DNA of 64,000 bases from Helianthus annuus (GCF_002127325.2 NC_035436.2:107655591-107719590), one strand, 5' to 3'; shown: positions 10,495-23,361, numbered from the stretch's first letter. A program made the numbers and translations. Notes: generated by a model from the letters alone, not told the origin.

Positions 10495-11006
10495 TACGTC
10501 AAGACAATTTAAAGTTCATTAAAAGAACTATACAACTCATGATCTCGAATTGGGAGCTGCAGTCTTTGCTCTCAAAACCTGGAGACACTATCTTTATGGC
10601 ACGAAGTGTATGGTTTTCACAGACCACAAAAGCCTCCAGCATATTCTTAATTAGAAGGAGCTGAACTTGAGTTAAGCTCTTGAACGATTACGATTGCGTG
10701 ATTCGCTACCTTCCTGGTAAGGCGAATATCGTAGCCGATGCACTTAGTCGAAAGGAACAAGTCAAGCTTCACTCTGTTCAAACTCTAATTGATATTCAAT
10801 CACTTGTCCTTCAAGCACAACGATCTTGTGAAAACGAAGGCTTTTTGATATGTGAGCTACCGCTTCAATTCGAGCTTAAACTTGAAACAAAAGGGACGAT
10901 GGGTTGCTCTATTTTAAAGATCCTCGTGGATGATTCCCTGATTGGATTCTTGTACATCCTAATATGTACATTACAACTCAATAAGGACAAACCCAATTCC
11001 TATTAA
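10495..11006 (+). pseudogene. Ty3 RNase H relic of element G
   Basis: This translates to a chromovirus-like RNase H end: a DLELGA-like block, [19 protein letters not shown], an in-frame stop near 10650, then a frame with [23 protein letters not shown] at 10680-10770. Coding similarity fades after about 10960 and runs into the 3' untranslated region of the gag-only family. Integrase is missing, lost in an internal deletion. The upstream part is interrupted by Athila B at 10494/10495. Confidence 0.8.
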
Positions 11007-11856
11007 GATCTTCCTATCTTCATAGTTAGACTCTTGGAAATATTTAAAGTGCCAAATGAAATCCACGGATTGGATTCCTGGGTACTTTAAATACCCGGGT
11101 CCAAAGATAACAAATTAAAGGTCGAATTAATCAATTATGCGATTTTGTGATTATGTGTTTATGTGTTCTCCTTTGTGTTTTGTGCGATCCGATTTTTTTT
11201 CGAAATCCTCATAGAATCTTCCATATCGTCATATGAGGGATTCATAGTAGGATATTCAAAGGTACTACCTTAAATCCTTAATGGGCTTCTACGTGGTAGT
11301 TAAGACCCTTGGATTATATAAGTGCCATTTCATAATTCGAAAAAGACCCCTTGAGTGGTCTAGTTAAAGATTGATTCAACATCTGGTCAGGAATGACATG
11401 TGATATAGCTGGAAAGACTTCTAGGTAGTCTATTTTAAAAGATCATTTATTGATCTAAAGGACTCAATAATGGTCTAGTCACACTCATCACAGGTTCGTT
11501 CATTTGGTTCTTCCCTACACATTATCAAATACACTGTGTGGACTATGCAAGGAATTACGTAATTATGGACGCGTACATAATTATGAAATTCAGTGCACGG
11601 AAACCACAGTAAGATTTATCATGTGTAAGAACTGATAGTGGCAACAATAACGGAATGTGAACGATGTAATGGAGGTACTGTGGACGCACCAATGGCACTT
11701 CATATACTTGTATATAAGTGTCCCTCTTACATTGCAAGCATAATGTTATTAAAGTTACTAGAAGTTCAGAACCCAACCAGTATTGTCTTATCTTTTCGAC
11801 TTCATGTTTCGAGCTCTCACAAGTTTCCTCTGATTAAATTTCGGGACGAAATTTCC
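11007..11856 (+). other. 3' untranslated region of element G
   Basis: It is homologous to 47960-49135 of the plus-strand gag-only element: the block after pol, the GTACATAATTATG block near 11570, and the TTTCGGGACGAAATTTCCT block at 11838-11857. No gene is seen. Confidence 0.7.
11344..11461 (+). repeat. Array of ~25-bp hairpin units in element G
   Basis: Successive units carry AGACC/GGTCT (11344-11361), a weak AGAT/ATCT unit from 11368, a decayed unit near 11390, AGACT/AGTCT (11415-11431) and AGATCA/TGATCT (11440-11456). Starts are about 24-25 bp apart, with linkers such as TAGTTAAA. Confidence 0.65.
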
Positions 11857-11871
11857 TGAAGTAGGGGAGAC
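11857..11871 (+). promoter_or_regulatory. Polypurine tract of element G
   Basis: GAAGTAGGGGAGAC lies directly before LTR start TGTGACAT at 11872, equivalent to 49136-49149 in the plus-strand gag-only element. Confidence 0.8.
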
Positions 11872-12722
11872 TGTGACATCTGTGCCTCCAAGACCATCGA
11901 ACAAATACCAAATCAATGAAATATTGTGATTTCATACTTGGAATTTGTATAAATATGTGTATCGTTTGCACATATCAATTCTCGTTCGATTTCAAGATCT
12001 AAATCGCTTTCTGGAAAGTTATACGCAAACTGGTGTGTAAACACAGTCAGTTTAACGCGACAAATACTCCAGGATAGTGAAATAAGCTTAACATACCATA
12101 AATAACCTTTACATAACTTAGAAATAAGTTTTGGAAGGTTTGGTGTGTCGAAATCAAGTTTATTCGCTTACAGGGACTAATTTCGGCAAACTGCGAAAGT
12201 ATGCCGATCCGTACTGTAACGAACATTCCGGAACTTTATCATAAGTTAAACATGCCCAAAATATCCTTTACATAGCTTAGAAATAGGCTTTGAGGTGTTT
12301 GGTGTGCAAAAATAAACTTATTGGTCATTCAGGGACTAAAAGCGTCAAAAAGTGCACAAGTTTGCATTTTTGCCCATATCTTACGTTCTGAATATATCCG
12401 GACATCAAAAAATTTATGTAAACATTAAAATATTATATTTTAGTGATTGGCATGATAAAATTCCATTTATCGCTCAATTTGGATCGTTTTTGTGTTCGTT
12501 ACGACTTCTGTCGTAATTAACCGAACAACGCAACCGTACGACCAAACGAACAGACATCTGAGATATTTTTGAGCATGTTTTGAGTTCCCAATACTTTAAC
12601 ATCATTTTAGAGCCTTGAAATGAGGTTAACGGGGCTTAAACGTGTCAAAAATGGGCCGAAATGCAAGTTTCTAAGCTGCAGGGACCAAAACTGACAAATC
12701 TGCCAAACTTCCTCAGGCGGGG

Positions 12723-12750
12723 CGCGTAAGCCTTAGCCAAATCTTACGCG
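12723..12750 (+). repeat. 8-bp GC-rich hairpin upstream of LTR G promoter
   Basis: Arms CGCGTAAG (12723-12730) and CTTACGCG (12743-12750) are exact complements with a 12-base loop, 190 bp before the TATA box. Confidence 0.75.
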
Positions 12751-12942
12751 GGCCTCGTGGGCCTGTCAGACAGAAACAATGAATCTGGTCATTTTGCACG
12801 ATTTTGATGGTTTTGATGGGTGGTTTTCATTACTAGGAGCTGGTTTGTGTGGGGAACAAGTCCCCCAATCCTACCTTGACACTTGTAGGGCTTGGATCAT
12901 TGCCTCCTCTCCAAGAAATGATCCTAACGGTTCTACGAAAAC

Positions 12943-12950
12943 TATATATA
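12943..12950 (+). promoter_or_regulatory. TATA box of LTR G
   Basis: TATATATA follows CGAAAAC, at the same relative place as TATAAATA in the gag-only LTRs, about 1.07 kb into the LTR. Confidence 0.6.
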
Positions 12951-15235
12951 GGCCATCCCATTTCACTTGTTCTTTGCTCATTCACTTCTCTTCTCTTCAT
13001 CATCTGATTTGGAAGGCTCCCTCAAGTGTAAGGAGCTCTCTAAGTCTGATTGGGAACTTGGTTTTCTTGTAGAAAAGATAGCAAGGACCCATTGTGAGCA
13101 TTCTTTCATTCTTTTTATTGTTTTCCTAGCTTGGAAGTCAAATATAGTTTGACTTTCAACTTTGACCACGAGTTGGTCAACGAGAAGTTCATTTGAACTT
13201 CGCGACGTGAGTGTAATCACGTGGGTTATAGTCCTTAGTGACTATACCAATTGATTACCACGTTGACTAGGTGTAGTGACGAGTCAAAGTTTCGATCAAA
13301 ATGCGTTTTAGCACGCATTTTGCAACGGGACTACTATTAGGTATCAAAACACTTTGTTTTGATACCAAATCAGTAGGTTAAACATGCTTTGACATGTTTA
13401 ACTCGTCACTAATAGTTAGTGCTTGTTTAGAGTCGTAAGTCGAGCGGTCTAAACCACCGCTTAGACTTTCGAACTCGACCCGTTTGGTCGATCTTTAGGA
13501 TCCGACCAAGCATGGTTAGTGACCATAGTTGCATAGGGAATAACCTTCTGAGTTTATACCTTATGGTCACCGAGTTTAAGTAGTTATATGATAGGTAGAT
13601 TATATGCCTTAGGTAAATTACCAAAATGCCCTTTTCATGCATAATTGGACATTAAGCATATGTAACCTAACTTTTGTCACCTAAATTGATTATGCAACCT
13701 ATTTAAACATGTTTAGGCATATAATACTTGTCATAGGACTAGTTAGACGTCTCGAACGCGCATTTGCGCGCACGACGCGTTAAAGTGGCGTAAGCTACCT
13801 TAATGGGTCGCGATGGGTCGAAAGCACTTAGGATAGGTTCCGATTTAGAATGTAAGCTTTGTTAAACCATATCACATGAGTTCCTACACTCATTTGGTTT
13901 ACAAGACCTCATTCTTTCCGATCTTCCGATTTAGGCGTCTGATTGTTTGACTAGCGATCCGATACTAGGTACCACTTGATTCCTTGATTGCCCGAGCATT
14001 GATAGTTCACAAAATCAGGGATACCCTACAATCTCAAGTGAGTACATAGTTCCCCTATTTTATTGTTTTCAATTGTTTTGGGGTGATTCATATGTACAAA
14101 ACGAATTTCAAGGTTTAAACGAGGATTTCAAAAACGATGGTTTATACTAAACTAATAACAATTTCAATAAGGTGAACAAGACTTGTTGGTTGTATTTACA
14201 TAACAAATGACATTCATTAGCTCTGATCAAGCCGACCAGTATTAGGTTATGGTACCATAGGATCTGACAAATCCCGTTATCAGACTACACCCATTGTTAT
14301 GTGTGGGGGTTATGTAGATAATGACCGAATCTGTTATTGTTAACTTACCCTTTGGTGGTTTGTTAATGCGAGAAATGAGTTAGATGAGTCACAAAGGTTT
14401 GAATGTTGTTAGCAAGACGACCAAAAGTAGTTTCACTATTAAAACGAATACGATTTTGAGACGAGTCGAACGATTTGAGACGACTTCAACGAGATAAACG
14501 ATTTGGATAAACGAGTGGTTTTGGGTAGTGATTAGATAATGGGACGAGTGTAGTATGATAGAATCATGGTAAATACGCCGCTGGTACATCTTATATATAA
14601 GTGCTTCTATCATAATACATTGCGTGTCATTATTTAGTTCACTGGTGAAGCTATTTTGAAACAATGTCACACAACGAGGTTTTTGAAACAATATAACCCA
14701 TACGAGTTTTAATAACGAGTTTTCACGAGATATTTACAAGTTTTTATTCTAAAGCAAATATTTTTGGGTTAGGAGTCATGGCTACGATATTTTATAAACT
14801 ATAACCAATTTGATTTGAGTTGGTTAATAATGTTGCAATACACTTTTCTAAACGAGGTTTGTATTTTGACTCATGTAGTCTAACGAGATACTGCAACATA
14901 TAAACGAGCCATGAATCCGATACTCCCATAAAACCTATGTACTCGCCAGTATTTCTTTGCTGACTTTACTTTTTACATATGTTTCAGGTGGTATTGCTTG
15001 ATGTTGCTTGCTAGGAAGCTTGTGTCACATAGGACCTGGACGAGGCCTTAGTGATTTAAAAACAGTTATAAACAATATGTAGTTTGTTTGTTTTGATTTA
15101 AAGACAATGTACATTACATAATAATTCAATAAAACAAAACATTTGGTTACCATGGTTGTGAAACAATAATTCTGTTGCAACACTCCCCGACGTTTCCGCC
15201 ACGGTTTGTTGTTTAAACGTGGTCGGGGTGTGACA

Positions 15236-17258
15236 CCTTGTGACTATACCTACTGATTACCACGTTGACTAGGCGTAGTGACGAGTCGTAGTTTCGGTCA
15301 AAATGCGCATTGGAGCGTATTTTGCAACTAAACTACTCTTGGTATCAAAACACTTTGTTTTGATATCAAAACCTGTTTTCTAACTTAGTTAAGCAGGTTT
15401 TAACATGCTTAGCTCATCACTTTTAGTTTAGTGCTTGTTTAGAGTCGTAAGTCAAGCGGTCTAAACCACCGCTTAGACTTTCGAACTCGACCCATTTGGT
15501 CGATCTTTAGGATCCGACCAAGCATGTTTAGTGACCATAGTTGTATAGGGAATAACCTTCCGAGGTTATACCTTATGGTCACCTAGTTTAAGTAGTTGTA
15601 TGATAGGTAGTTTATATGCCTTGGGTAAATTACCAAAATGCCCTTTTCATGCATAATTGAACTTTAAGCATATGTAACCTAACTTTTGTCCCCTAAACTG
15701 ATTATGCAACCTATTTAAACATGTTTGGGCATATAATACTTGTCATAGGACTAGTTAGACGTCTCGAACGCGCGTTTGCACGCACGACGCGTTATAGTAG
15801 CGTAAGCTACCTTAATGGGTCGCAATGGGTCGAAAGCACTTAGGTTAGGTTTCAATTTAGGATGTAGATGTTGTTAAACCATATCACATGAGTTCCAACA
15901 CTCATTTGGTTTACAAGACCTCATTCTATCCGATCTTCCGATTTAGGCGTCTATTGTTTGACTAGTGGTTCGATTACTAGGTGCTGCTTGAGTTTCCTTG
16001 GTTTGATTGACTTGTTGAGTTCTTTAGATTGAGGATACTTTGCACTTCAATGTGAGTACATAGTTCCCCTATTTTACTGTTTTCAATTGTTTTGGGGTGA
16101 TTCATATGTACAAAACGATTTCAAGGTTTAAACGATGATTTCAAAAACGCTTAAAATGGTTTATACTAAACTAATAACGATTTTAATAAAGTGAACAAGA
16201 CTTGTTGGTTGTAGTTACATAACGAATGACATTCATTAATTTTGGCCGAACCGACCAGTATTAGGTTATGGTACCATAGGATCTGACAAATCCCGTTATC
16301 AGACTACACCCATGGTTATGTGTGGGGGTTGTGTAGGTAACGACCAAATTTGTGATTGTTAACTTACCCTTTGGTGGTTTGTTAATACGAGAAGCGAGGT
16401 AGTCAAGTCACGAAGGTTTGAATGTTATTAGCGAGACGACCAAAAGTAGTTTCACTATTAAAACGAATACGATTTTGGGACGAGTTAAACGATTTGAGAT
16501 GACTTAAACGAGATAAACAATTTGGATAAACGATTGGTTATGGGTAGTGATTAGATAATGGGACGGGTGTAGTGTGATAGAATCATGGTAGATACGCCGT
16601 TGGTACATCTTATATATAAGTGCTTCTATCATATTACACTGCGTGTCATTATTTAGTTCACTAGGGAAACGATTTTGAAACGATGTCACACAACGAGGTT
16701 TTCAAAACGATATAAACCATACGAGTTTTATTAACGAGTTTTTACGAGATGTTTACGAGTTGTTTTGCTAAAACAAATGTTTTTGGGTTAAGAATCATGG
16801 CTACGAGATTTTATATACTATAACCATCTTGATTTTTTTAAGTTGGTTAAACTATGTTGCAATACACTTTTCAAAACGAGGTTTGTACTTTTGACTCTTG
16901 TAGTCTAACGAGGTACTGCAACATATAAACGAGCCATGAATCCGATACTCCCATAAAATCTATGTACTCGCCAGCATTTCTTTGCTGACTTTATTTTTAC
17001 ATATGTTTCAGGTGGTATTGCTTGATGTTGCTTGCTAGGGAGCTTGTGTCACATAGGACCTGGACGAGGCCTTAGTGACTTAAAAACAGTTATAAACAAT
17101 ATGTAGTTTGTTTGTTTTGGTTTAAAGACAATGCACTTTACATAATAATTCAATAAAATGAAACATTTGGTTACCATGGTTGCGGAACAATAATTCTGTT
17201 GCAACATTCCCCAACGTTTCCGCCACGTTTTGTTGTTTTACGTGGTCGGGGTGTGACA
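15236..17258 (+). repeat. Truncated LTR H, same family as LTR G
   Basis: It matches 13233-15235 almost end to end with many substitutions, and ends in the same GGTGTGACA. It begins mid-LTR directly after the end of LTR G. The simplest reading is that G inserted in the LTR of another family member H, whose left part is outside the window. Unequal exchange is the alternative. The base after its end starts copia F sequence. Confidence 0.85.
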
Positions 17259-17559
17259 ATTTAACCCACTAAATAACATGATAAAATATTCTATTAAAAA
17301 TAAATTATCCATATAATTTATTATTTTCTCAAGTGCAATTATTTAGAAAACCAATTTCTAAATTATTTAGAAAGGTTTTCTAAATTATTTAGAAAACCAA
17401 TTTCTAAATATTCTAAGTGTTAATATTTATTTGTTTGATCATATCATAAATAAATATTATAGGTGTTTGTCTAGCATGTTATTGGGTATAACCCGACTTG
17501 GATCATAGCGTATTAGCCACATCAATTTAGTATGTGTCTTGGGCATACAGAGTCCAACA
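17259..17559 (-). repeat. Copia F 3' LTR, partial
   Basis: Read on the minus strand it starts TGTTGGACTC at 17559 right after a polypurine tract. It is cut at 17259 by LTR H, so its far end is missing. It includes a run of TTTAGAAA-type short repeats at 17340-17410. Confidence 0.75.
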
Positions 17560-17571
17560 ATCTCCCACTTA
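17560..17571 (-). promoter_or_regulatory. Polypurine tract of copia F
   Basis: Minus-strand TAAGTGGGAGAT directly precedes the LTR start TGTTGGACTC, the usual copia arrangement. Confidence 0.75.
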
Positions 17572-18589
17572 CACAAGATACATAGAAGATTGATGCAAGC
17601 ATTAAATACCGCCTAACAACGGTTTACTACCCCTAATACGTATGACTATGTGCCATTCAATAACATCATCCCCTTCAAGTCCCTTACTTGAACATGATTT
17701 ACATGAATCAATCATTTATCCCTTTGTTACAGATGTCTTGTCAAATCCAGAGACATAGTGTGATCATTCTCTGTTGAATAAACTTTAGCAGGCCTTATAC
17801 ATCTTACTCTCAACGAATAAGAGGAACAAATCCCTTCTTGACTACATACGTCTCTCACAATCACCTTGTACCACACCTGAGCTTAGCCTTATGTACTATC
17901 TTTTTACAGACAGCGAAGAACTAAGTCAAAGTATAATATTTGGTGAATATCAAGACCCAATACGTATCTCGGGTCAGAGTATTCGCCTTTACTCATATTA
18001 ACTTATGATCAATCACAAATGATTCCATGCAGTAACATTTGAGAGCATGTCAGTCCAATATTTGTATCCCACAAATATCTATGAACCTTGGCAGCAACAC
18101 TTTGCTCTATATTCATACCTAATGAATATCCACCAATCCAAGTTCATAATAGTCTTACATTCATATTTCTTCCCACAAGTATGATCGACTACAAACATTT
18201 AGAATAAGTAACTTATTCATGGATTTAAACATGCTAAAATTGGAACATAACTCTACATACCATAAAAGAGTCATAATAATAATTGTTCCAACATCCAAAT
18301 GCAAAATAGATCAAATCCAATCACTAGAATATCGAAGTCCTAAGACACAAGTATGACCCTTCATGCTTTGCCCGTTCAAGGAGCTTCGTGAGTGGAACCG
18401 CAATATTTTGATCAGTGTGAACTTTGCAAATACATATCTTTCCTTTTTTTCAACTTCATCCCTTATGTAGTTGAAACTCCACTCAATATGCCTAGTCTTT
18501 CGATGTACACGAGGTTCCTTGATTTAAGCAATCACACCACCGTTATCACAAAGATCTCTAGGGGTCCTGAATAGTAGGGACTACCCCTA
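17572..18589 (-). other. Decayed copia F 3' region
   Basis: It lies between RNase H remains and the polypurine tract. Fragments near 18360-18600 may be RNase H coding on the minus strand, but stops and shifts are too dense to assign domains. Nothing else is seen. Confidence 0.5.
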
Positions 18590-20211
18590 GATCGGCAATA
18601 ATTCAAGTGGCAGGTCCACATGAATCATCTCGATCAATGAAGCGGCGATGTATTCTGATTCTGTAGTGGACAATGCTACCCTGATTGTGATCGAGAATCA
18701 TCTCGATCAGTTTGGAAACTCGTATCCATGTAACCCTTTACTACGAATTCCGAAACTCGCACCCCTGTAACCTTTACAACGAGTTCTTCTTCACCAGATC
18801 CATATATCAGAAACATATCCTTAGTCTTTCTAAGGTATTTCAATATACTTTTAACAGTCATCCAATGACCATTACTTAGATTTTGTTGGTATCTTATTGC
18901 CATGCTTAAAGCGCATGACATGTCCGGTCTAGTGCATATCATTACATACATAATGGATCCTATAGCAGACGCATATGGGATTCCTTTCATTCTTTCTTGC
19001 TCATCCTTTGAGCTTGGACATTGAGACGCACTCAATATTGTCCCCTCTTGAATAGGTACCAAACCTTTCTTAGAGTTCTCTATCTTGAACCTTTTCAAGA
19101 CTTTGTTAATGTATGCACTTTGGCTTAAACCTATCAAGCGCCTTGACCTATCCTTATAGATCTTTATTCCCAAAATATAGGCGGCTTCTCCAAGATCCTT
19201 AATGGAAAAACAACTTTCAAGCCAGGTTTTTACACCTTCCATGGTTGGAATGTCATTTCCAAATGGTAGAATGTCATCGACATACAATACTAAGAAAGTG
19301 ATGATGCTCCCACTAGACTTCTTATACACACAAGCTTCATCAACGTTCTTGATGAATCCATATTCCCTAATCTCTTCATCAAAATGGTGATTCCAACTTC
19401 TAGATACTTGTTTCAATCCACAGATTGATTTCTTTAACTTGCATACTTTGTTAGGATGTTTTGGATGGACAAAACCTTCAGGCTGAACCATATAGACATC
19501 TTCCTCAAGATATCCATTAAGGAAAGCCGTTTTGACATCCATTTGCCAAATCTCATAATTATATTATGCAGGTATGGCAAATAATATCCTAGTTGACTTT
19601 AGCATCGCCACCAGTGAGAAGGTCTCATCATAATCAATCCTTTGAGTTTGAGTGAAACCTTTTGGCTACAAGTCTCGCTTTATAAGTATCCAAGTTACCA
19701 TGCATATAAGTTTTCTTCCTGAAAACCCACTTCTTTCCAACCACTTTGGAGTTAAGAGGTTGCACAACCAATTCCCATACTTGGTTGTTATACATGGATT
19801 GCATCTCTACGTTCATGGCTTCAAGCCATTTGTCACAATCGAATTTTGACATTGCATCATGGTATGTGGTAGGTTCACCCGAATCTACCACGTAGCATCC
19901 ATCCATGAAAAATCCATATCTTTCAGGTGGACTACTGATTCTACCAGATCTGCGAACGTTTTGTGTGTATTGTCAACCACTTGATCGTTTTCAACAACCT
20001 CTTGTTGAGTGCTAGTATCAACCAAACGTGTATCGGCTTGTGGTTCTTGATCCTCATCAAGTTCCATTGTTCTACTAATTCCTTCCACAAGGAACTTAGC
20101 TTCCAAGAACTCAGCCTTTCGAGCAACAAATACCTTTTGCTCTGTTGGATCGTAGAATTAATATCCTATACCATCTTTAGGATATCCTACAAAGATACAC
20201 TTAGTGGATCG
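18590..20211 (-). pseudogene. Copia F reverse transcriptase (broken)
   Basis: The minus-strand reading gives the integrase-RT link (GYPKDGIGYYFYDP-like, 20110-20211). RT_copia follows: KWLEAMNVEM, VWELV, KWVFRKKT and YKARLVAKRF at 19634-19906, then [30 protein letters not shown] and catalytic YVDD at 18676-19542. The frame shifts between 19543 and 19634 and near 19900, and stops after RNase H start residues at 18676. Both catalytic Asp of YVDD remain. The break at 20211/20212 is the insertion point of chromovirus C. Confidence 0.9.
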
Positions 20212-21498
20212 TGTCACGGCCCCCGGCCCGGTTTTACCCGGTCCAGAAGCCGCGGGACAGAAACCCGTGGTATTCTATTTAATTTGGCAGCGGAAGTTTT
20301 GACAGGATCTTTTAAACTGAAAATGCCCAATTATTTTATTTCACAATTTTGGGACAAACCCCATAATTTACAATAAAGGAAATTTCACGGGGAAATTCCC
20401 TGTTTATACAAAAACATGTTTATTTATTTTATTTACTGGGCCACGTTCTTCAAGCTGGTGTGCTACGAGACACCTTTCCTGGTTCACAAATCACCTGAAA
20501 CATGTTTAAAAAGATTTTATCAGTGGGGAAATACTGGCGAGTCACTCAGGTCATGTAAAATGACACATTAGTTATAGATTACAGCATAAGAGTGATTACA
20601 ATGGCCTCTATTTTATAATTATCTGGCCCCGTGTCACACCCTGGTGATGATGGTCATACCACCATTGGGTCCTTTCACCCAATAGTGATGATTATCACTG
20701 TTAAAAGTGAGAAATACTAGTAATGTGCACAATACCCCACTTGCCAGTAATTTAAGATAACCAAGACTTAATCCCTGTAACATATAACTGGAAAACGTTT
20801 AGGTATTTGTAAAACACTTTTGACAAAAGAGAATGACTCACATTGCAAGTTTAACTGGACAGAACCTTGCCTACTGATTTAGTCTTGTAACCTAATTAAA
20901 TAACAATGCACATAGAACTAGGTCAGTAACTTAATACAACATTTACGATAAACTCACGAGATCAAAACCCTCACGACAAATGACAAAGTATAGCCCGAAT
21001 TCGAGCAGCACTTAAACATCCATCGGATCAGTTTCAATCAATCGGACATTGTATCGTAGCAGTGATCGAGTTAATACCCTGTACTCGTAGCAACGTTTCC
21101 CTATGCCAAACTTTGAATTTAAGCAGTATTCTTTGTTTTTTGAAAGTTTTACAAACACAGATGAAAAGGCCATGCTCGGTTCAATTTATAGCTGAAAATT
21201 GGGTTTTACGCGGCCTGCGTAAACCCAAGAAAGATCCTATGCGGCCCGCGAAGGCCACCTATTCTACGATTAGGGCTAGCGTGTCATTCGTAGGTCAGCC
21301 ATGAGTCTGACACGTGGCCTGAACGCTTATCCGGTCGAATCACCTATCTGTCGCGGCCCGTGTAGACTATCTTTAAGTCTTACGTGGCCCGCGAGCGACC
21401 AGAAAATCTGAATTTCTTGGATTTTTATAAGGATTAGGGTTTTAGGGGTCAGATTTCTACTTACGAGTCGATTTGGGACATTTTTGCAGGTCCTTACA
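20212..21498 (-). repeat. 3' LTR of chromovirus C (1287 bp)
   Basis: On the minus strand it runs TGTAAGGACC...GTGACA. It contains TATA (minus strand, about 21184-21191) and, upstream of it, GC-rich inverted repeats at 21201-21226 (GGGTTTTACGC/GCGTAAACCC with one bulged T) and further CGCGGCCCG-type blocks to about 21400. Confidence 0.92.
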
Positions 21499-21512
21499 TC
21501 CTCCCCACCTGA
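21499..21512 (-). promoter_or_regulatory. Polypurine tract of chromovirus C
   Basis: Minus-strand CAGGTGGGGAGGA lies directly before LTR start TGTAAGG. Confidence 0.82.
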
Positions 21513-21537
21513 TTTAAAATCTCGTCCTTGAGATTTA

Positions 21538-22704
21538 CTAAAACAGGTAAGGATATTTCCGCTTCATTTCCGATTCCAGTTCCCACGTATATTCAGGTCC
21601 TCTTTTCGAATCCCACTTGACTTTGACCAGCACTAGTCTTTTCTGCTTGAGAAACTTGACCTTTCTGTCTTCTATTTGAAGTGGTTTCTCCACAAATTTC
21701 AACTTTTCATTTACCTCTATGTCTTGGAGAGGTACTACCAGGGATTCGTCAGACAAACACTTCTTGAGGTTAGATACATGAAACACGTCATGTACTCCAG
21801 CCAGGTCTTCTGGTAGTTGCAAGCGATAGGCAACTGGTCCTATTCGTTGGATCACTGGGAATGGTCCTATGTATCTCAGACTTAACTTTCCCTTCTTGCC
21901 GAATCGAACTACCCCTTTCCAAGGAGAAACTTTCAAAAGTACCTTGTCTCCGACTTGAAATTCTTACGGCTTACGTCGATTGTCGGCATAACTTTTCTTG
22001 CGATCTCGAGCTGTCTTTAGTCTTTCCTTGATTTGAGTTATCTTGTCGGTGGTTTCTTCTACAATTTCAGGACCTAATAATTGACTTTCTCCTATTTCTG
22101 CCCAGCAAACTGGAGTTCTGCACTTTCGTCCATACAGTGCTTCAAATGGGGCAGCTTCGATACTTGCATGGTAATTATTGTTATAGGAGAATTCAATTAA
22201 GGGTAGATGGTTATCCCAGTTTCCTCCAAAATCTATCACACATGCCTTGAGCATGTCTTCCAGGGTTTGGATCGTCCTTTCACTCTGTCCGTTTGTTTGG
22301 GGATGGTATGCAGTACTTAAGTTCAGTCGGGTCCCCATTGCTTCTTGGAAACTGGTCCAAAAATGTGAAGTGAAACGACTATCCCTATCCGATACAATAG
22401 AGAGTGGGACTCCATGCAAAGACACCACCTCGTGCACGTATAACTTTGCTAACCTTTCCATGCTAAAGGTTTCCTTCATTGGCAGGAAGTGGGCTGATTT
22501 GGTTAATCGATCCACAATTACCCAAATCGCGTCGTTACCTTTCCTGGTTTTGGGCAAGTTAGTAACAAAGTCCATGGTTATTAGTTCCCATTTCCATACA
22601 GGCATTTCTAATTGTTGGAGTAATCCTGAAGGTTTCTGGTGTTCTGCCTTAACTTGCGAACAAGTTAGACACTTAGATACATATCTAGCTATGTCCTTTT
22701 TCAT
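21538..22704 (-). pseudogene. Chromovirus C integrase and chromodomain
   Basis: It holds the zinc-finger end ([11 protein letters not shown]), the core with D (TMDFVTNLP), D (VSDRDSRF) and E ([13 protein letters not shown]) all kept, the [12 protein letters not shown]-terminal region, and a chromodomain-type tail ([21 protein letters not shown]...YPYLF). One in-frame TAA at about 21964 splits it, in the [10 protein letters not shown] stretch. Chromodomains are thought to steer integration to marked chromatin (family knowledge). Confidence 0.92.
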
Positions 22705-23361
22705 TCATATCCACCAGAAGTTATTTCTTAAATCTTGGTACATCTTATTATTTCAAGGGTGCATGGTATACCTAGATTTATGTGCTTCTTCTAAAATCTT
22801 ATTTCTTAAATTTCCTTGCTTAGGTACCCAAATTCTTTTCTTGTGGAATCTCCAAATTCCATCAGTCCCTTGTTCTAATTCCTTTATCCTGCCTTTCATT
22901 CCTTTAGCATCATCCTTAATCGCTGTTGCTTGAAAGTTCTTCAGTTGTTCCATTAAATCTAACTGTAGATTTAAACTAAGAGCACGAACTCGTCTTTGTT
23001 TTTTATGATACTTACGACTTAAGGCATCTGCGACTACATTTGCCTTTCCTTCATGATATTGATTATCACAGTCATAGTCGCTTAGAATTTCCATCCACCT
23101 TCTTTACCTCATATTTAATTCTTTCTGCCCAAATATGTACCTTAAACTCTTATGATCTGTATAGACTGTAAACTTACTTCCATACAGATAGTGTCTCCAA
23201 ATCTTAAGGGCAAAAATTATTGCTCCTAATTCTAAGTCATGAGTCCTATAATTTTCTTCGTGCTTTTTCAATTGCCTAGAAGCATACGCAATTACCTTTT
23301 TGCGTTGCATCAGCACACATCCTAATCCTATCTTAGAAGCGTCACAGTAAACTTCAAAATC
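22705..23361 (-). pseudogene. Chromovirus C RNase H and integrase zinc finger start
   Basis: It shows an EVYCDAS-type start, [23 protein letters not shown] and ADALSRK, then an integrase N-terminal segment. In-frame stops lie at about 23362, 23101, 22753 and 22717. Where they can be judged, they look like single-base changes of Glu, Gln and Gly codons. The reading frame itself is kept. Confidence 0.88.

Larger units (their letters stand above)
10495..15235 (+). mobile_element. Ty3 element G, pol-bearing relative of the gag-only family (3' part)
   Basis: It has the RNase H relic, an untranslated region with the hairpin-unit array, a polypurine tract and a full 3' LTR. From about 11010 on, the internal region matches the gag-only elements (for example ATCTTCCTATCTTCATAG against 47964-47983), and the LTR has the same TGTGACA tips. 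Its 5' half is outside the window or deleted. Confidence 0.75.
11872..15235 (+). repeat. 3' LTR of element G (3364 bp)
   Basis: It runs from TGTGACATC to GGTGTGACA. It holds an inverted repeat CGCGTAAG/CTTACGCG (12723-12750) and a TATA box at 12943-12950. Frames of 60-100 codons inside it have no family features. Confidence 0.88.

Noticed and set aside
12779..13072. 97-codon frame as a possible host gene
   Set aside because: It lies across the TATA box region of LTR G and has no recognisable domain.
22247..22933. 228-codon plus-strand frame
   Set aside because: It is antisense to the chromovirus C integrase/RNase H coding region and has no features of its own.
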